DNA of 64,000 bases, taken from assembly GCA_013397115.1 (NCBI GenBank), contig VWZW01004074.1, positions 1,131,920 to 1,195,919 of the forward strand. Direction: 5' to 3'. The notes under the pieces are model-generated. The model saw only the letters and a list, made by a program, of their open reading frames with translations. It did no database searches and was not told where the DNA came from. The number at the start of each line of letters is the position of its first letter. The stretch's first letter is position 1. The position numbers and the translations under genes are program-made. The stretch is from Edolisoma coerulescens. Taxonomy: Eukaryota > Chordata > Aves > Passeriformes > Campephagidae. Below are positions 61,977 to 64,000 of this stretch, piece by piece.

Positions 61977-62990
61977 TCCAGCACAGGAGCTGCTGCCAGG
62001 GGTCAGCTGGCCAAAGATAAGTGTGTGAGGGTCGCTCCCATCCTGCAGCTCATGTGATGCCCCACTGCATCTGTCACCTGGGCTCAGCCTGTCCTGGGGA
62101 TCTGAACATGCAAGAGAGGATGCAGAAATGGGGCTTCAGAGGCAGGTTGGCAGAACAGTTCTGGCATGTGGAGTGAGAAGTGCAGGAAATGCAGAATATA
62201 AACTTCTTGAGGAATAATTTGCAACTCTACATGTGAAACTTACTTGGGGACTTGCATTATTTAACATTGCTCCATCAGCTGATCTCAAGGGAGATTTAGG
62301 ACAGGCTTCCCCCCCTGCTGAGGAGCCGTGTCAGAACTGCCTGGAGATACAAGTGCATAAACACTACCTAAGGGAGTCTGGCTAAGCCTGTGAACAAGAA
62401 CTAGCTTCAGACAACACCAGTGCATACAACCTCCCTGCTTGGGAGGACAGGTAAAGGTGACAGGATACAGCACAAAACACACTAAAAATGGCCTACATTC
62501 ACACATTTCTATGCAACCATTAGCTTTTGTTTTCTTTCAAAAATAACCTTCATATCAATCCAGCCCTGAGGCAGTTAACACATGGAACTCAAAGCTACAG
62601 CTAACCCATATCTGCACACCAGCTTAAGAACAAAATATTTCATTACCATCTTGAAATCTCTAAGTCAAGCTGGGCTTAAACTTGAAGCAGCCACAGTTCC
62701 AGTTGTAATAACCCTGGGAACTGAGAGGATCTGGAACTTTGGAAAATCAAGTCCAGAGGCACTCAGGATTTCCACCAGTGCCAAAAACCCAAGGAAACTT
62801 TCTGATGGTTTCATTTGTATTTGGAGTTTCACTGACCTAGAAAATAATACATGAAATATATTCTGTCTATTCCTCAGGCAGGTTCCGTATTACCAAATGC
62901 AATACTCCCAGCTGCAGTCAGTGTATTCTTTTGCTCTAAATTTATCTTCCAGAGCTATATTTCTCAAAAAATATGAGACTTGAAACTCCA

Positions 62991-63008
62991 CTTTTATGAT
63001 CATAAAAG
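62991..63008. repeat. perfect 18-base palindrome
   Basis: CTTTTATGATCATAAAAG equals its own reverse complement. It could be a site for a dimeric protein or a chance palindrome; nothing else around it helps decide. Confidence 0.8.
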
Positions 63009-64000
63009 ATTTTGTTCATGCTATCCTCTTTAACAGGTGCATCCAGAGTCCAAGCCCATTTTAGGAATATGTCAGAGAAAAAAAAAAAAGCTAAAATGAG
63101 TTTCGAAAGCTGCTGTCTGACCTTTAAATACATATTTAAAGCTGTATCTCAGGGCTCCACAGCCCCCAGGGAGTTTCTTTTTTCAGTGCCAAATGCAGAG
63201 TTCATGCAGCCCCAGCTACTCCAAACAAGGTGCTAAGTTCACATGCTAAAGCCAGGTGCTGTTTACATAGAAAAGTGGGGCAAACATCTGCATGTCACCA
63301 AGCACCTTTCCTGTACACTGAATGTAAATATCCAGGGTAAATGTTTTCTTCTTGACTGTGTCTCCTCCTACACCTTTATCCTCTGAGGCAGCTTCTGTAA
63401 GCAACTCAGGTTTCCTTCTCATGGTGTAAAAATGCTAAACCTCCACTGCCTTAAAATCTGCTCCTTTTGGTGGGAGTCCACCAGCTCTTCAGGATGTGGT
63501 GCCAAGAGACACTATCCCTGTTCCAGGGTTTGACATCTGGAGGTCTCATTTATGGTTGGTGATGGGAATGTAGTTCATAAAGCTGCTGAGGAAAGGTGTG
63601 CTGCAAAAAAGTCCTGGAAGAGAAGGGTGGCCAGTTGAGGACATGGTGGATCTGACTGAGAGGACCTGGTTAGCAGGCTGTGTGCAGATGTCCAACACAT
63701 CTTCATGTACTGAAACTTCTTCTCTCACTCTGATCCCAAAGCAACATATGCTGACTTTCCAGTGCAAGAGAAACTTCATGTAATTTTTAGCAAGTCTTTG
63801 CCCCAGTAAGACTTCAGAAAACTGGTCAACAATCATTTTCATTAATTCAGTCATGGTAATGACTGATGACCAAATAATACTGTTTGTTTAACCAAAAGAA
63901 CACTTTCTGCAAAGAGCAAATATTTTAAAAGAACGACTATTTCCTGATGACTTTTATTTATCATATTGGAATTCTAGAAAGCTGTGAAAAAGGCTTGGAG

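Larger units (their letters stand above)
58985..64000. other. unique noncoding stretch, no gene seen
   Basis: No exon or repeat family is recognised. The stretch holds a foldback at 61927-61976, a perfect 18-base palindrome at 62991-63008 and a run of 12 A at 63078-63089. The open frames (117 codons at most) have no signature. Confidence 0.6.

Noticed and set aside
1..64000. CRISPR arrays, operons, prokaryotic genes or phage
   Set aside because: No regularly spaced direct repeats, no tightly packed reading frames with ribosome binding sites, and clear bird retroposons throughout.

Overview
The window looks like a gene-poor piece of a bird chromosome, most likely from a passerine (songbird). 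The evidence is its repeats. Several CR1 (chicken repeat 1) LINE fragments in both orientations carry the CR1 3' end and the reverse transcriptase region typical of bird genomes. At 28643-28772 there is a tRNA-Ile-like SINE with a CR1-like tail, which resembles TguSINE1, the family I know from zebra finch and other passerines. I identified all repeats by remembered consensus; I ran no alignment.

I find no protein-coding gene, no rRNA, no functional tRNA and no CRISPR array. The long open frames (up to 198 codons) look like chance: some overlap CR1 copies, some have no ATG for most or all of their length, and none shows a recognisable domain. The window is therefore either intergenic or inside a very large intron. 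One base is unresolved (N at 41515, just after nine Gs).

Layout. 1-5.6 kb is unique sequence with a CpG-retaining patch (1061-1380) and a short perfect foldback (4074-4111). An old CR1 3' end lies at 5620-5957. 6-19 kb is unique apart from two faint MIR-like relics (8.3 and 12.6 kb), a G-rich tract (12256-12294), alternating purine-pyrimidine tracts (13.7 and 14.9 kb) and paired homeodomain-type motifs near 17.5 kb. A CR1 reverse transcriptase relic without its 3' end lies at 19248-20116. A sense CR1 3' end lies at 21812-22062 and an antisense one at 23890-24180. A cluster of four TAATTA motifs lies at 25829-25934. The SINE is at 28.7 kb. At 30062-30451 a CR1 copy is split into an inverted upstream part and a sense downstream part. 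30.5-43 kb is unique sequence with a 47-bp tandem duplication at 36.0 kb. The largest CR1 (42998-44100) is followed by an old CR1 end (45722-45942), a MIR-like relic (47.8 kb) and a well-preserved short CR1 (51416-51602) next to an AC/AT microsatellite. 52-64 kb is unique sequence with short palindromes at its far end.

No genes work together here. What can be read is retroposon history plus some candidate regulatory or structural DNA. I found no convincing new biological system. The observations most worth checking are the split CR1 at 30 kb, the SINE, and the possible conserved noncoding blocks.
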